DNA from: an uncultured Marinicella sp.
GTDB taxonomy: Bacteria; Pseudomonadota; Gammaproteobacteria; Xanthomonadales; Marinicellaceae
NCBI GenBank assembly: GCA_947502595.1
Contig: CANNAM010000015.1
Span: 1 to 64,000, forward strand
Reading direction: 5' to 3'
Length of the DNA stretch: 64,000 bases
Part shown: positions 9,263-19,580 of the stretch, one piece after another
Position numbering within the stretch: position 1 is the stretch's first letter
Layout of the letters: every line of letters begins with the position of its first letter
Translations under genes and position numbers: made by a program
Notes under the pieces: model-generated
The model's input: the letters and a program-made list of their open reading frames with translations, nothing else
What the model was told of the DNA's origin: nothing
The model's database searches: none

Positions 9263-10204
9263 ATGATTGAATGCTTAAACTTAAGTAAAAAATTCGGCCA
9301 CTTTACTGCGGTAGATGATTTAACTTTTACTGCCAATAAAGGTCAGGTTTTGGGCTTTTTAGGGCCCAATGGTGCTGGCAAATCCACCACCATGAAAATG
9401 ATCACTGGGTTTTTAGAACCCACTGCTGGGGAAATTAAGGTTTGTGGTATTGATATTGCTGCTGACCCAATCACGGTAAAACAAAAAATTGGTTACTTGC
9501 CTGAAGGCGCACCAAGTTACGGTGAGATGGAAGTGGGTCAGTTCCTGTACTTCATCGCCAAACTGCGGGGCATCGATGCCAATATGTTGAAACCCGCTGT
9601 GGAATCAGTGGTGTCTCGGGTTAACCTTGAAAAAGTATTTTTTCAAAAAATTGAAACTTTATCCAAGGGATTCAAGCGACGTGTAGGTTTGGCCCAAGCC
9701 ATTATTCATGACCCTGAAGTATTGATTATGGATGAACCAACTGATGGTTTGGATCCGAATCAAAAGCACCAAGTCAGGGAGTTAATCATTGATATGTCGA
9801 AAGACAAAACCATCATTCTATCTACCCATATTTTAGAAGAAGTGCATGCGGTTTGTGATCGCGCCATTGTTATTGCTGGCGGAAAAATAGTTGCTGACCA
9901 TTCGCCGGCAGAAATGGAAAAAATGTCTAAGTACCACCATGCCGTGAGTTTTATTTCTGACTTGGACACACAATTATTAAATAAAATCAAAAACATGGAC
10001 TGTGTTCTTGATGTTGATTATGACTCAAGGCTTAAAGAAACCACAGTGATTCCAACACAGGGGTTATTTATATTTGATGAAATCAGTGCGTTTTTGAAAA
10101 AAGAAGCCATACAGGTCAAGAGTTTGAAAATGGAAGCAGGGCGCTTGGATGAAGTGTTCAGAAACATCACCCAAACTGCAGGTGAAAGGGAGGTGGTGAA
10201 ATGA
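9263..10204 (+). CDS. ABC transporter ATP-binding protein, GldA-like
   Basis: The ATPase has 313 residues. Walker A is LGPNGAGKST (residues about 34-43). A degenerate signature region (LSKGFKRRVGLAQAI) and Walker B (VLIMDEPTDGLDP) follow, then the H-loop STHILEE. The roughly 80-residue C-terminal extension is typical of the GldA/NatA-like class. It is followed with a 4-bp overlap by its permease and then a GldG-like protein, the order known from gldAFG loci and related ABC-2 systems. In Bacteroidetes Gld serves gliding. In proteobacteria the cargo of this system is not established, and there are no other gliding genes here. Confidence 0.88.
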   Translation: MIECLNLSKKFGHFTAVDDLTFTANKGQVLGFLGPNGAGKSTTMKMITGFLEPTAGEIKVCGIDIAADPITVKQKIGYLPEGAPSYGEMEVGQFLYFIAKLRGIDANMLKPAVESVVSRVNLEKVFFQKIETLSKGFKRRVGLAQAIIHDPEVLIMDEPTDGLDPNQKHQVRELIIDMSKDKTIILSTHILEEVHAVCDRAIVIAGGKIVADHSPAEMEKMSKYHHAVSFISDLDTQLLNKIKNMDCVLDVDYDSRLKETTVIPTQGLFIFDEISAFLKKEAIQVKSLKMEAGRLDEVFRNITQTAGEREVVK

Positions 10205-10935
10205 GTCCCATCAAAGCGATTATTAAAAGAGAGTTACAAAGTTATTTTGCCACGCCAATTGCTTATGTATTTATAGTGATCTTTTTAATCATGAGTGGTG
10301 TGTTTGGGTTTTATTTTGGCAACCTGTATGAACGAGGGCAAGCCGATTTGATTCCTTTCTTTAACTTCCACCCGTGGTTGTATTTGTTTTTAGTGCCTGC
10401 CGTCGCGATGCGGTTGTGGTCGGAAGAGCGCAACAGTGGAAACATTGAATTGTTGATGACATTACCGGTCAATAAGATGGACTGGGTATTGGGTAAGTTT
10501 TTTGCTGCGTGGTTATTCATTGGCTTGGCTTTGTTGCTGACTTTCCCTATGGTTATATCCATCAACTACCTGGGCAGTCCTGACAATGGTTTGATCATTG
10601 CCAGTTATTTAGGCAGTTTCTTGCTGGCTGGTGGGTTCTTGGCAATTGGCAGTTGTATCTCTGCAGCCACCAAAAACCAAGTGATTGCTTTTATTTTAAC
10701 TGTGGTCATTTGTTTCTTGTTCTTGTTATCGGGTTTTCCCATGGTGTTGAATTTCTTTAAGGTGTTCATGCCACAATTATTGGTTGATGCGGTTGCCTCG
10801 ACCAGTTTCTTGACTCACTATGATTCGATCACCAAAGGTGTGCTGGATTTAGGCGACATGGCTTATTTTGCGGTCACTATTGGATTGTGGCTGCTGGCCA
10901 CAGCTTTAGTAATTGATATGAAAAAGGCGGATTAA
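10201..10935 (+). CDS. ABC-2 type permease, GldF-like
   Basis: The protein has 244 residues with six predicted membrane helices, the first at YVFIVIFLIMSGVFGFYFG. The segment WSEERNSGNIELLMTLPV is the coupling-helix pattern of ABC-2 permeases of the GldF/NosY type. The start overlaps the ATPase stop (ATGA), which indicates translational coupling. It works with the ATPase upstream and the GldG-like protein 2 bp downstream. Confidence 0.87.
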   Translation: MSPIKAIIKRELQSYFATPIAYVFIVIFLIMSGVFGFYFGNLYERGQADLIPFFNFHPWLYLFLVPAVAMRLWSEERNSGNIELLMTLPVNKMDWVLGKFFAAWLFIGLALLLTFPMVISINYLGSPDNGLIIASYLGSFLLAGGFLAIGSCISAATKNQVIAFILTVVICFLFLLSGFPMVLNFFKVFMPQLLVDAVASTSFLTHYDSITKGVLDLGDMAYFAVTIGLWLLATALVIDMKKAD

Positions 10936-10937
10936 TT

Positions 10938-12800
10938 ATGAAAACCAAAAATAAAAATACTCGGGCACATAAAACCCAGTTGTTGATCTTAGCGGCGATT
11001 TTTATACTGTCCTCAGTGGTTATCAGTCAAAGTGGGTTATTCTCGAGATTACGGGTCGATTTGACAGAAAACAACCTGTTTACTTTGAACCAAGGTACCA
11101 TCAATATCTTGAAAGACATTGATGAAAACATTCATTTGCGCCTGTTTTACTCTGATCAGGCCACTGAAAACATTCCAATGTTAAGAACTTACCATCGAAG
11201 GGTGGTTGATTTCTTAGAAGAGTTAGCACGTTATGGTGCTGGTAAATTAACCGTCACCATGATTGATCCTGTGACTTTTTCAGAGGAAGAAGATCAAGCC
11301 TCTCAATATGGCTTGCAGGCTTTGCCGGTTGGTGAAGGCGGTGAAAATGTATTTTTTGGCATTGCGGGTACCAACTCATTGGATGCTGTTGAGGTGTTGC
11401 CATTTCTACAGCCAGACCGTGAAGCGTTTTTAGAGTATGACGTGGCGCAGTTGATTTATAACCTGAACAACCCGGCCAAACGCACCGTTGGGGTGATGAG
11501 TGATTTGCCGTTGTTGGGTGGCTTTGATGCCCAAACCGGACAGGTACCTGGACAAATCATCTTTGAACAGTTGCGAGAGATGTACCAAGTGGTGCCAGTA
11601 GAAACCACAGCAACAAGCATCAATGATGTGGATTTATTGTTGGTGGTACACCCTAAAAACTTAACCGCAGCAACTTTGTATGCAATCGATCAATTCGTCA
11701 TGCAAGGTGGACGTTTGATGGTTTTTGTTGATCCGATGGCCCAAGCTGAAGAAATCCCAGCTGATCCACAAAACCCAATGGCACAATTACAAGCTGACAG
11801 GAGTTCAGATTTAGCGGTGCTATTCAATGCCTGGGGCGTGAATTATGATTCGAGTCAAGTGCTGTTAGATAACCAGCATGCGGTTTCAATTCAATCCGGA
11901 CAAGGTCAAACGATTCGTCATTTAGGCATCAACGCTTGGCTGCAAGATAACCTGAACCGTGAAGACATTGTCACCTCAGATTTATCCTCTTTAAATACTG
12001 CTCTGGCAGGTACCTTGACAGCTGAGGAAGGTAAACTTTTACCAATTTTAAGTTCTTCGACACAATCTATGTTGGTCAATAAAGACCCCATGTCCTTGTT
12101 GTATAACCCCAATATACTGTTTCAAAACTTCAAAGCTGATGCCGACGTGCATACCATTGCTGCCAGAGTGCAAGGCGGTTTAAGCACAGCTTTTCCTGAA
12201 GGCATAGAAGGTCAAGCTGCTGGTGAAACTCAGGTTGAACAAGCACAAGTGGTTATTTTTGCTGATGTTGATGTGTTGTTTGATCGCATGTGGGTTAGGG
12301 CGCAGAACTTTTTTGGTCGCCAAATTTATTCAAATTTTGCTGACAATGGGGTATTGATCAATAACTTGATTGATAACATGACCGGCAGTGCCGATTTAAT
12401 CCATATTCGGGCCCGTGGTACGTCAAACCGGCCGTTTGATAAAGTGCAAGAAATCAAACGTGTCAGTGAGCAGAAATACCGAGAAACCGAGAATCAATTG
12501 ATGCAGCAGCTGCGTGAAACTGAGTCTAAATTAAATGAGTTGCAAAGTATCAAAGGTCAGGAAAACCAGTTAATCATCAGCCAAGAGCAACAACAAGAAA
12601 TCAATAAATTTAAACAACGCAAGTTGGAAGTGCGGAAAAACTTAAGAGAAGTGAAACGCAACCTCAACAAAGACATAGAAGCGTTGGGAACCAAACTGAA
12701 GTTTATTAATATCGCTTTGGTACCTATTTTACTGACATTGGTGATTGTGTTTTTATCATGGAGAAAATCAAAACGAAAGGAGCGACGCTATGTTAAATAA
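10938..12800 (+). CDS. GldG-like ABC auxiliary protein
   Basis: The protein has 620 residues. An N-terminal membrane anchor (LLILAAIFILSSVVIS) is followed by a large periplasmic region beginning RVDLTENNLFTLNQGT, the hallmark of the GldG / ABC-type auxiliary family (PF09822-like). It contains LLVVHPKNLTAATLYAIDQF and GGRLMVFVDP. Residues about 500-585 form a long charged coiled coil (KYRETENQLMQQL and onwards). One more membrane helix (INIALVPILLTLVIVFLSW) and a basic tail finish the protein. It presumably binds or scaffolds a periplasmic substrate for the ABC pair. Confidence 0.87.
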   Translation: MKTKNKNTRAHKTQLLILAAIFILSSVVISQSGLFSRLRVDLTENNLFTLNQGTINILKDIDENIHLRLFYSDQATENIPMLRTYHRRVVDFLEELARYGAGKLTVTMIDPVTFSEEEDQASQYGLQALPVGEGGENVFFGIAGTNSLDAVEVLPFLQPDREAFLEYDVAQLIYNLNNPAKRTVGVMSDLPLLGGFDAQTGQVPGQIIFEQLREMYQVVPVETTATSINDVDLLLVVHPKNLTAATLYAIDQFVMQGGRLMVFVDPMAQAEEIPADPQNPMAQLQADRSSDLAVLFNAWGVNYDSSQVLLDNQHAVSIQSGQGQTIRHLGINAWLQDNLNREDIVTSDLSSLNTALAGTLTAEEGKLLPILSSSTQSMLVNKDPMSLLYNPNILFQNFKADADVHTIAARVQGGLSTAFPEGIEGQAAGETQVEQAQVVIFADVDVLFDRMWVRAQNFFGRQIYSNFADNGVLINNLIDNMTGSADLIHIRARGTSNRPFDKVQEIKRVSEQKYRETENQLMQQLRETESKLNELQSIKGQENQLIISQEQQQEINKFKQRKLEVRKNLREVKRNLNKDIEALGTKLKFINIALVPILLTLVIVFLSWRKSKRKERRYVK

Positions 12801-13767
12801 TATGAAAGTATTGCTTGGACTATTGATTGTAATTGGTGGTTTGGCGTTTTGGGCTACACAAGTTAAAATAAGCCAAAGTGTCACACAAAAGCTGCCGTTG
12901 ATTCCCGCATGGCAAGCCGATGACGCTGAAATGGCACAGATTGATCGGGTAGTTTTGTCTGAGGCAGGCGAGCAAACTGTGATGAGCAAAGATGCCAATG
13001 GTCATTGGCTGTTAAACGGTGATTTTTATGCTTCAGTTGAACCTATTTTCGAGTTGTTTCAGAGTTTGAAAGCAGCAGAAATCGTCGAAGCCAAAACAGC
13101 CAATCCTGACAATCATGCACTGGTTGAATTGGCCGATGATGACTTGAGTGTCAGTTTGTGGCAGGGTGCAGAACAAAAGCATGCTTTCCACTTGGGTAAA
13201 CAATCATCAGCAGGGCTGACTTTTGTGCGCCGCGCGAATGAAGACCAAAGCTATACAGTGAAAGGGCTTAAACCGGTGTCATTCAATGCCGATAATTGGA
13301 AACTGAAAACTGTGTTGGACATCAGTCCAGATGAAATTCTTGTGGTCAAAGTACAGCCACAAGCTGGTGAGACCATAGAAGTGGCAAGAAATGCTGAAAG
13401 TGGTGAATTTGAACTGCTGAATATACCCCCAGGTTTCAAGTTAATCACCAATGCTTACTTAGGTCAATTAGCCAATGGCTTGTCACGATTGATGATTGAT
13501 GCGGCGTTAGCCAAAGATTTGGGTGGGCAGTTACCGTTGTTGTCTGTGGATTATCAGTTGGTAGGTGCAGCGGCAGTTAATATCAAAGTTTATCAAATTG
13601 ATGACAGTTATTATATGACCATTGATTCAGCTTTGTACCCACAGTATCAGGACTGGATGTTTGCAATTGCCGAATATAAATTCAAGGCCTTGAACCGACA
13701 GTTAGCTGAATTTATTGAGGCAGAGAGTGAGGGTGCTGAGGCAGAGTCTGAATCTGATGTTGAATAA
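12790..13767 (+). CDS. DUF4340 domain protein linked to the Gld-type ABC system
   Basis: The protein has 325 residues from the ATG at 12790, which has a strong AAGGAG ribosome-binding site and overlaps the upstream gene by 11 bp. An N-terminal anchor (VLLGLLIVIGGLAFWATQV) precedes a periplasmic domain with repeated beta-rich units (DGHWLLNGDFYASVEPIFEL-like, LGKQSSAGLTFVRR, LDISPDEILVVKV). This matches DUF4340, commonly found beside GldG-type genes. It ends in an acidic tail. The function is unknown; position suggests a subunit of the same envelope complex. Confidence 0.82.
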   Translation: MLNNMKVLLGLLIVIGGLAFWATQVKISQSVTQKLPLIPAWQADDAEMAQIDRVVLSEAGEQTVMSKDANGHWLLNGDFYASVEPIFELFQSLKAAEIVEAKTANPDNHALVELADDDLSVSLWQGAEQKHAFHLGKQSSAGLTFVRRANEDQSYTVKGLKPVSFNADNWKLKTVLDISPDEILVVKVQPQAGETIEVARNAESGEFELLNIPPGFKLITNAYLGQLANGLSRLMIDAALAKDLGGQLPLLSVDYQLVGAAAVNIKVYQIDDSYYMTIDSALYPQYQDWMFAIAEYKFKALNRQLAEFIEAESEGAEAESESDVE

Positions 13768-14158
13768 ACAGGCGGTGTATTTTATTGTGGCAGCGGTTTA
13801 TGGATTAACCGCTGTTGCCTTAGGTGCATTGGGCACACATGCTTTTGGTCTGTCTCCAGGCACCCAACAATCGGCTTTATTTCAACATGCGTTTATTTAC
13901 CAATTGATCCATGCCTTGTTGTTGATATGGATAGTCACACAAATAGATCAGGGGGTATGGATCAGGTATGCGGCTTTGGCAGTGACTTTAGGCGTGTTGT
14001 TATTTTGCGGTGGCTTGTATTTGCTGGTGTTTGTCGGCAAAACCAGTTTCTCATGGATTACACCAGTGGGTGGTAGTTTGATTATTTTGGCTTGGTTAAA
14101 TTTAGCCATTCATGGTTTTGTGAAAATCAGCAACAATAAAACTGATTTTAAATCTTAA
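13757..14158 (+). CDS. DUF423 family membrane protein
   Basis: The protein has 133 residues from the ATG at 13757, overlapping the DUF4340 gene by 11 bp. It has four membrane helices. The start contains LGALGTHAFG, the signature of the DUF423 (YgdD-like) family, and later FCGGLYLLVF and TPVGGSLIILAW, also family-typical. The function is unknown. The overlap implies coupling with the ABC cluster, but DUF423 genes occur in many contexts. Confidence 0.85.
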   Translation: MLNKQAVYFIVAAVYGLTAVALGALGTHAFGLSPGTQQSALFQHAFIYQLIHALLLIWIVTQIDQGVWIRYAALAVTLGVLLFCGGLYLLVFVGKTSFSWITPVGGSLIILAWLNLAIHGFVKISNNKTDFKS

Positions 14159-14436
14159 AACCTGCTTATTATTCGGTACTACAGTTACAACTGAAGGCAC
14201 TTGTAGCTGGCACTGAACTGATTCATATGTATGTGCCAATACCAAGGCGCTGAATCCAGCCTTGTCTGGTTATTGAACATCTTCATAGCTATTTACCAAC
14301 AGCGTTTTAGTTAAAAATCTGTAAAACGCAGTGATTTTCATGGTCTATTGCTGAATCTTTTGGGAGCATTATCACAATTTCACCGCACAAATGCCCTAAG
14401 ATAGAATCCTAACTATTACAAATCTCGGGGATACCT

Positions 14437-16269
14437 ATGAAGAATAAAACCCTCCAAAGACGTCAGCTGTTGGCTGGTGGTGCTGCTACCGCGCTATTGA
14501 CAGCTTTGCCATTCACCAGTCGCAACGCTCAAGCTAACACCCATCGCTTCCCAGAAAAGCAACAAAAACTGAATCCAATGGCGACTGGTATCAAAGCCGC
14601 ACGTTTACCGGGTCAAACATTTGCCCACATGGTATACAGTCGTTTGGGCTATGGCATCACGCCGGGTGAGTTTGATGAAGCCAATTGGCAAGCTTTGCCA
14701 GGGGCTGATGACGCGACAAAACTAAGGAACTTTATTAACATTCAGTTGGCTGCGGGTAATGATGTGGATGTCAATGCACGGATTGCTGCTGCAGGCACTT
14801 TTGAAACTTTGAATAAGAGTTTGAATCAGTTGTGGGTAGATTATCATATTGATGTCAACAACCAAACCAGCAGCTACCGACCAATTTATGAAATGAAGCG
14901 TTTAAAATTCACCCGCGCGGCATACAGCTTATTTCCCATGCTGGAGCGTTTGGCTGATTTTTGGCATGACCACTTCAGCCTTAATGGTGATGATGAGTAT
15001 GCAAAATCAACCATGACCAGTTGGGACCGTGATGTGATCAGGAACCACATGCAGGGAAACTTTCATGACTTTTTATTGGCCACTGCTCGACACCCAGCCA
15101 TGTTGTATTACTTGGATAACTACAATAACTCTAAATCAGAACCCAATGAAAACTACGCCAGGGAAATGATTGAGTTACATACTTTGGGCGTTGAGAACTA
15201 TTATGGACTGGCTCAACCCAGTGAAGTCCCTGTGGAACCAGTGACAGATACCGGTGGTGCATGGCCAGCCAATGGCATGATTCAGTCTTTTTATGTCGAT
15301 AATGACGTGTATGAAGCCACCCGCTGCTTAACTGGTTGGCGAGTCAGAGATTCCAGTAGTACAGGAGATACCGGCGAGTTTATGTATGATGACTCTCGCC
15401 ATGACACCTTTGCTAAAGGTGTGTTGTCTTCTGGGTTTGCTAATTTTTCTGCCAATCAAGGTGAAACCGACGGTGAAAACTTAATTGAATTATTGGCTAA
15501 ACATCCAGGTACAGCCAGACACATTGCTGGCAAACTGGCCAGATTTTTTGTCAGTGACAATCCACCGCAGAGCTTAATTGATGATGTGGCGCAGGTGTTT
15601 TATGACAACCGCAATGCCAGCAATCAATTGCGCTTGGTGTACAGGGCTTTATTCAACCATGCTGATTTTGCTGACCCAACTTATTGGCAGAGTAAATTAA
15701 AACGGCCTTTTGATACGGTGGTTTCCGCAATGCGCGCTTGTGAGGCTGACTTCACTGTGGCGCCTGATGATTCAGACAGCAACTCCATGGAATACCGCAT
15801 GGATGACACTGGCCATTACCCTTTTGAGTGGCAAGCACCCAATGGTTACCCAGCACATTCTAATTATTGGATGAGTTCGACGGCGTTAATTCAAACCTGG
15901 AAAACTGTGGACTGGATGGTGGATGAAAGGGATGGTAATGATGAATACAGGTTCCCAATCAGAGCAAGAACCTTGCAACATTATCAAAACATGCAAGGAC
16001 AGTTGACACCGAATAATGTAGCGTCTTATTGGATGAGCAGGATATTTGACCGCACGCCAACAGGTGGTTGGTCTGGTGATGTGGTATTTGAATCAGTGGT
16101 GGAATTTTTGTGTCAACGACCTGAAAGTCCCTCTTACCCAAGTTGGCATGCTGATAAAGCATTTCCGTATGAGGATTTGGCTGAGAATAAGTGGCCGTAT
16201 TATTGGCATTCAAGACTCAGGGGTGCCATCAGTTTAATCTTGGCTTCGCCATACTTCATGCAACGCTAG
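14437..16269 (+). CDS. DUF1800 family protein with Tat signal
   Basis: The protein has 610 residues. The N-terminus LQRRQLLAGGAATALL is a twin-arginine signal, with probable cleavage after AQA. The body has DUF1800 landmarks: RLGYGITPGEF, LADFWHDHFS, HPAMLYYLDNYNN, NENYAREMIELHTLGV and LTGWRV. Members are always found next to DUF1501 genes, as here with a 10-bp gap. The pair is exported folded, probably with a cofactor or metal, but the biochemical role is not established. Confidence 0.9.
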   Translation: MKNKTLQRRQLLAGGAATALLTALPFTSRNAQANTHRFPEKQQKLNPMATGIKAARLPGQTFAHMVYSRLGYGITPGEFDEANWQALPGADDATKLRNFINIQLAAGNDVDVNARIAAAGTFETLNKSLNQLWVDYHIDVNNQTSSYRPIYEMKRLKFTRAAYSLFPMLERLADFWHDHFSLNGDDEYAKSTMTSWDRDVIRNHMQGNFHDFLLATARHPAMLYYLDNYNNSKSEPNENYAREMIELHTLGVENYYGLAQPSEVPVEPVTDTGGAWPANGMIQSFYVDNDVYEATRCLTGWRVRDSSSTGDTGEFMYDDSRHDTFAKGVLSSGFANFSANQGETDGENLIELLAKHPGTARHIAGKLARFFVSDNPPQSLIDDVAQVFYDNRNASNQLRLVYRALFNHADFADPTYWQSKLKRPFDTVVSAMRACEADFTVAPDDSDSNSMEYRMDDTGHYPFEWQAPNGYPAHSNYWMSSTALIQTWKTVDWMVDERDGNDEYRFPIRARTLQHYQNMQGQLTPNNVASYWMSRIFDRTPTGGWSGDVVFESVVEFLCQRPESPSYPSWHADKAFPYEDLAENKWPYYWHSRLRGAISLILASPYFMQR

Positions 16270-16279
16270 GGGATTTACC

Positions 16280-17563
16280 ATGAAAAAAATAAACAGAAGA
16301 ACATTTTTACAGTCGTCAGCTGCCATCGGAGCTTTGTCAGGGGTTAAAGTGGCCCGTGCAGGCGGTTCAAGCCCCAGTAATCAACCCATCATCATCGATT
16401 TATTCATGCGTGGTGGCATGGATGGTTTGAATGTGATTCCACCAACTTCGGGTGTCAACCGCACACTGTATGAAGCCCTCAGGCCACAACTGCAAGTGCC
16501 AATGACTGGTAACAATGCAGTGATAAACCTAGGTGAAGCTTTTGGATTCCACCCTGCAGCTACGGGGTTGAGAGACATGTATGTTGATGGTGATTTGGCC
16601 ATCATTCACGGCACCGGCTTACCCCAGCAAGATGTAACCAGAAGTCATTTTGATGCAATGAAACTCATCGAATTAGGCACCCCGCACAGCTTAGCCACTG
16701 CAGATGGTTGGTTGACCAGGCACTTGAATACCACGTCTTATATCACTGGAGCTGAAGTGATTCCGGTGTTGGTTTCAGCCAGCTCAAACCCAATCAGTTT
16801 ACAAGCTTATTTCAATGCGTTGACGGTAGATCAAGTCGGTGGTTATCACCCCAACTCAGGTTCATACGAAGACCAACATGCAGCAGCCATTGGGCAGATG
16901 TATGCAGGCAACAGCGCTCTGGATTTATCGGTCGCTGGTGCCATGGATACCCTGTCAATTATTTCTGCCTTGGATTTGGATAATTATGTACCGGCTGGTG
17001 GGGTGGTTTATCCAGACACTTCTTTCAGTCGGCAATTGTCTTTGATAGCGCAGTTAATCAGAGAGGACTTGAATATCAATGTCGCCACCGCAGATTTAGG
17101 CGGTTGGGACACCCACAATGGTCAAGGTGACGGTGGTGGAGGCTCATTCTTTACGCGAGTGCAAAATTTATCCAGCTCCATTCATGCCATGTGGAGTGAC
17201 CTCAAAGCAGCTGGCTTAGGGCAGCAAGTCATCATTGTGGTACACAGTGAGTTTGGTCGCCGTGCCAAACAAAATGGTCAGAACAACAGTGGTACCGACC
17301 ACGGTTCAGGCAATGTGATGTTTGTTGTTGGTGGCAAGGTCAATGGTGGTCAGATGTACGGTACTTTTAATGGTTTGGCCAATGATGAGTTGTTTGGTGG
17401 AGAAGATGTTTCTCCCGAAGTTGATTTCAGACGGGTGTATGCCACCATTGTTCAGGAAGTACTTGGCAACTCAAATATTGATCAAGTGTTCCCAGGTTAT
17501 ACCAACCATGTCAGCATGGATTTTGTGGCACCTGATTTAATCTTTAAATCTGGTTTTGATTGA
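16280..17563 (+). CDS. DUF1501 family protein with Tat signal
   Basis: The protein has 427 residues. NRRTFLQSSAAIGALSG is a twin-arginine signal. The body shows the sulfatase/phosphatase-like fold signatures of DUF1501: LFMRGGMDGLN, DLGGWDTHNGQ, VVHSEFGRRAKQN, GTDHGSGNVMFVVGGKVNGG. The Asp/His residues in those motifs resemble metal ligands of the alkaline-phosphatase superfamily. It is co-transcribed with the DUF1800 gene. Its last 20 bp overlap the 3' end of the convergent minus-strand deacetylase gene. Confidence 0.9.
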   Translation: MKKINRRTFLQSSAAIGALSGVKVARAGGSSPSNQPIIIDLFMRGGMDGLNVIPPTSGVNRTLYEALRPQLQVPMTGNNAVINLGEAFGFHPAATGLRDMYVDGDLAIIHGTGLPQQDVTRSHFDAMKLIELGTPHSLATADGWLTRHLNTTSYITGAEVIPVLVSASSNPISLQAYFNALTVDQVGGYHPNSGSYEDQHAAAIGQMYAGNSALDLSVAGAMDTLSIISALDLDNYVPAGGVVYPDTSFSRQLSLIAQLIREDLNINVATADLGGWDTHNGQGDGGGGSFFTRVQNLSSSIHAMWSDLKAAGLGQQVIIVVHSEFGRRAKQNGQNNSGTDHGSGNVMFVVGGKVNGGQMYGTFNGLANDELFGGEDVSPEVDFRRVYATIVQEVLGNSNIDQVFPGYTNHVSMDFVAPDLIFKSGFD

Positions 17564-18380
17564 GCAGTATTTTATTAACCAACTGATTGGGTGAATGCCA
17601 ATCATGACCACATACATAACGAGGCATCAGCCATGGGTTGGTGTCTTTTTTTGTGTGTTTGGCTTCACAGGTGAAGGCTGCTTGTATGCCATGTTGGGCG
17701 GCTGTAGTTGGCATGAATTGTTCGATTAAATAGTCATTACTGTGACCCCAAGGGTAACAAAATAAAGTGGTTTTTTCGCCATTGAGTTGCTGCTCTATGT
17801 AGTGCTTGGCTTGGATGATTTGTAGTTGAGCAGTGTCTGGGTCATCAACACCGGTAAAATGCGCCACTTCTTGTGGGTATATATCAGGGTGTTTGTGGTC
17901 CCATGAATGGTTCTCAATACTGAAAGTGGATTTTGCATTGGCTGCTGCCCACCAATAGTCGTTCAATAAATTAGCTGCTGACAAGGAGTGGTCATCGATG
18001 GCTTTTCTGCCTTCTGGTGAGGCAATCACAAACGCAGTCAAGTGTGCATGTGGCTGCTTGTCACTGCCCACATCAGCGATGAAGTCGGTCAATATATTGA
18101 ACAGGCTGCGCTGTGGTCCAAAATCAAAGTACGGACCATCTAAGTAATCTTGGTCTAAGCCGTCATCACAACTCAAGCCAATCAAGCGATCTCCCAAAAG
18201 ACTCAAGTCCCGTAGTCCGTTGACCCATTGGGCTATCCAATGTATGGGAACAATGGTGTATTGTTGCTGGTGTAAGGTGTATAAATCAGTGGCAAAAGCG
18301 ATGCGGTCATTGCTGGCATAAGTGTTGCCACTGATGTTGCCAGCGTGATAGGCCAGCACCGGTATACTTAATTCAGTCAT
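17544..18380 (-). CDS. Polysaccharide deacetylase family protein
   Basis: The protein has 278 residues from the ATG at 18380; an upstream in-frame start at 18437 would place 19 odd residues inside kbl. It starts [10 protein letters not shown]. NodB-type motifs follow: [10 protein letters not shown] (the metal/catalytic Asp pair) and [11 protein letters not shown] (HxxxH-like ligands). [10 protein letters not shown] is the later arginine/proline motif region. No signal peptide is seen. The start overlaps the kbl stop by 8 bp, so it is translated with kbl and tdh. The substrate is unknown. Divergence from typical chitin or peptidoglycan deacetylases makes the specificity uncertain. Confidence 0.75.
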   Translation of the reverse strand: MTELSIPVLAYHAGNISGNTYASNDRIAFATDLYTLHQQQYTIVPIHWIAQWVNGLRDLSLLGDRLIGLSCDDGLDQDYLDGPYFDFGPQRSLFNILTDFIADVGSDKQPHAHLTAFVIASPEGRKAIDDHSLSAANLLNDYWWAAANAKSTFSIENHSWDHKHPDIYPQEVAHFTGVDDPDTAQLQIIQAKHYIEQQLNGEKTTLFCYPWGHSNDYLIEQFMPTTAAQHGIQAAFTCEAKHTKKDTNPWLMPRYVCGHDWHSPNQLVNKILLNQNQI

Positions 18381-19548
18381 CCAGTTTGAATTCTTCTTTG
18401 ACTTGAGCAAATGCTGCCAAAGCCAAATCCAAATCATTTTTTGAATGAGCCGCTGAAATCTGCAAGCGAATTCTGGCTTGACCTTTGGGCACCACTGGAA
18501 AGCTGAAACCGATGCAGTAGATACCCAGTTCTAACAGCCTGTCAGCCATCTTTTGTGCCAATTTGGCATCGCCTAACATGATGGGCGTTATCGGGTGGGT
18601 GTCACCTGAGACGGTATAACCTAGTTTGACAATTTCGGCTCTGAAATAGGCGGTATTTTCGGCCAGTTTTTGTAGCAATTCAGCTGATTCAGAAATTAAA
18701 TCAAACACTTTGATGCTGGCAGCCACCAATGGTGGTGGTAAGGTGTTGGAAAATAAATAGGGCCTGGAACGCTGACGAAGTAACTCAACAATTTCTTTTT
18801 TGCCGGTGGTGAAACCGCCAGAACCACCGCCCAAAGCTTTGCCTAAGGTGGAGGTGAAGATATCTATTTTATCCATGACACCGGCCAATTCTGCTGAGCC
18901 ACGACCTGTTGCGCCAATGAATCCGGTGGCGTGTGAGTCATCAACCACCACCAAGGCATCATACTTTTCTGCCAAGTCAGTTATGGTCTTCAGATCGGCC
19001 ACTGTGCCATCCATGCTGAAAACACCGTCGGTGACCACCAGGCGTTTTTTGCAATCTTGGGTGTTTTGTAAAATGCTTTCAAGCTCCTGCATGTCGTTGT
19101 TTTTGTACCGATGTCTTTGGGCTTTGCACAAGCGGATCCCGTCGATGATGGAAGCATGGTTCAATTCATCACTGATGACCGCATCATCTTTATCCAAAAT
19201 AGTTTCAAATAAACCACCATTGGCATCAAAACAAGAGGTGTATAAAATGCTGTCTTCAGTGCCAAAAAAATCACTGATTTTTTGTTCTAATTCTTTGTGT
19301 AAGTCTTGGGTACCGCAAATGAAACGCACTGAAGCCATACCAAAACCATGGGTGTCCAAGGTTTTTTTCACCGTTTTAATGATTTCAGGGTGGTCAGCCA
19401 AACCGAGGTAATTATTGGCACAAAAGTTGATGACTTTTTGGCCGCCAGGTAGTTCGATGTGTGCAGACTGTGGACTGGTGATGATGCGCTCGGTTTTATA
19501 CAAGCCTTCATCTTTGATGTTTTGAATGATTTTTGCGTAATGTTTCAT
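18373..19548 (-). CDS. kbl: Glycine C-acetyltransferase (2-amino-3-ketobutyrate CoA ligase)
   Basis: The enzyme has 391 residues, close to the E. coli length. It is a PLP enzyme of the alpha-oxoamine synthase family that splits 2-amino-3-ketobutyrate with CoA into glycine and acetyl-CoA. [52 protein letters not shown] and [16 protein letters not shown] (PLP lysine in TLGKALGG) are all diagnostic. It is followed 32 bp upstream on the same strand by tdh, whose product it consumes. Confidence 0.97.
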   Translation of the reverse strand: MKHYAKIIQNIKDEGLYKTERIITSPQSAHIELPGGQKVINFCANNYLGLADHPEIIKTVKKTLDTHGFGMASVRFICGTQDLHKELEQKISDFFGTEDSILYTSCFDANGGLFETILDKDDAVISDELNHASIIDGIRLCKAQRHRYKNNDMQELESILQNTQDCKKRLVVTDGVFSMDGTVADLKTITDLAEKYDALVVVDDSHATGFIGATGRGSAELAGVMDKIDIFTSTLGKALGGGSGGFTTGKKEIVELLRQRSRPYLFSNTLPPPLVAASIKVFDLISESAELLQKLAENTAYFRAEIVKLGYTVSGDTHPITPIMLGDAKLAQKMADRLLELGIYCIGFSFPVVPKGQARIRLQISAAHSKNDLDLALAAFAQVKEEFKLDD

Positions 19549-19580
19549 ATGAATGTCTTACTTTTTAAAAGTTGCAGTTA

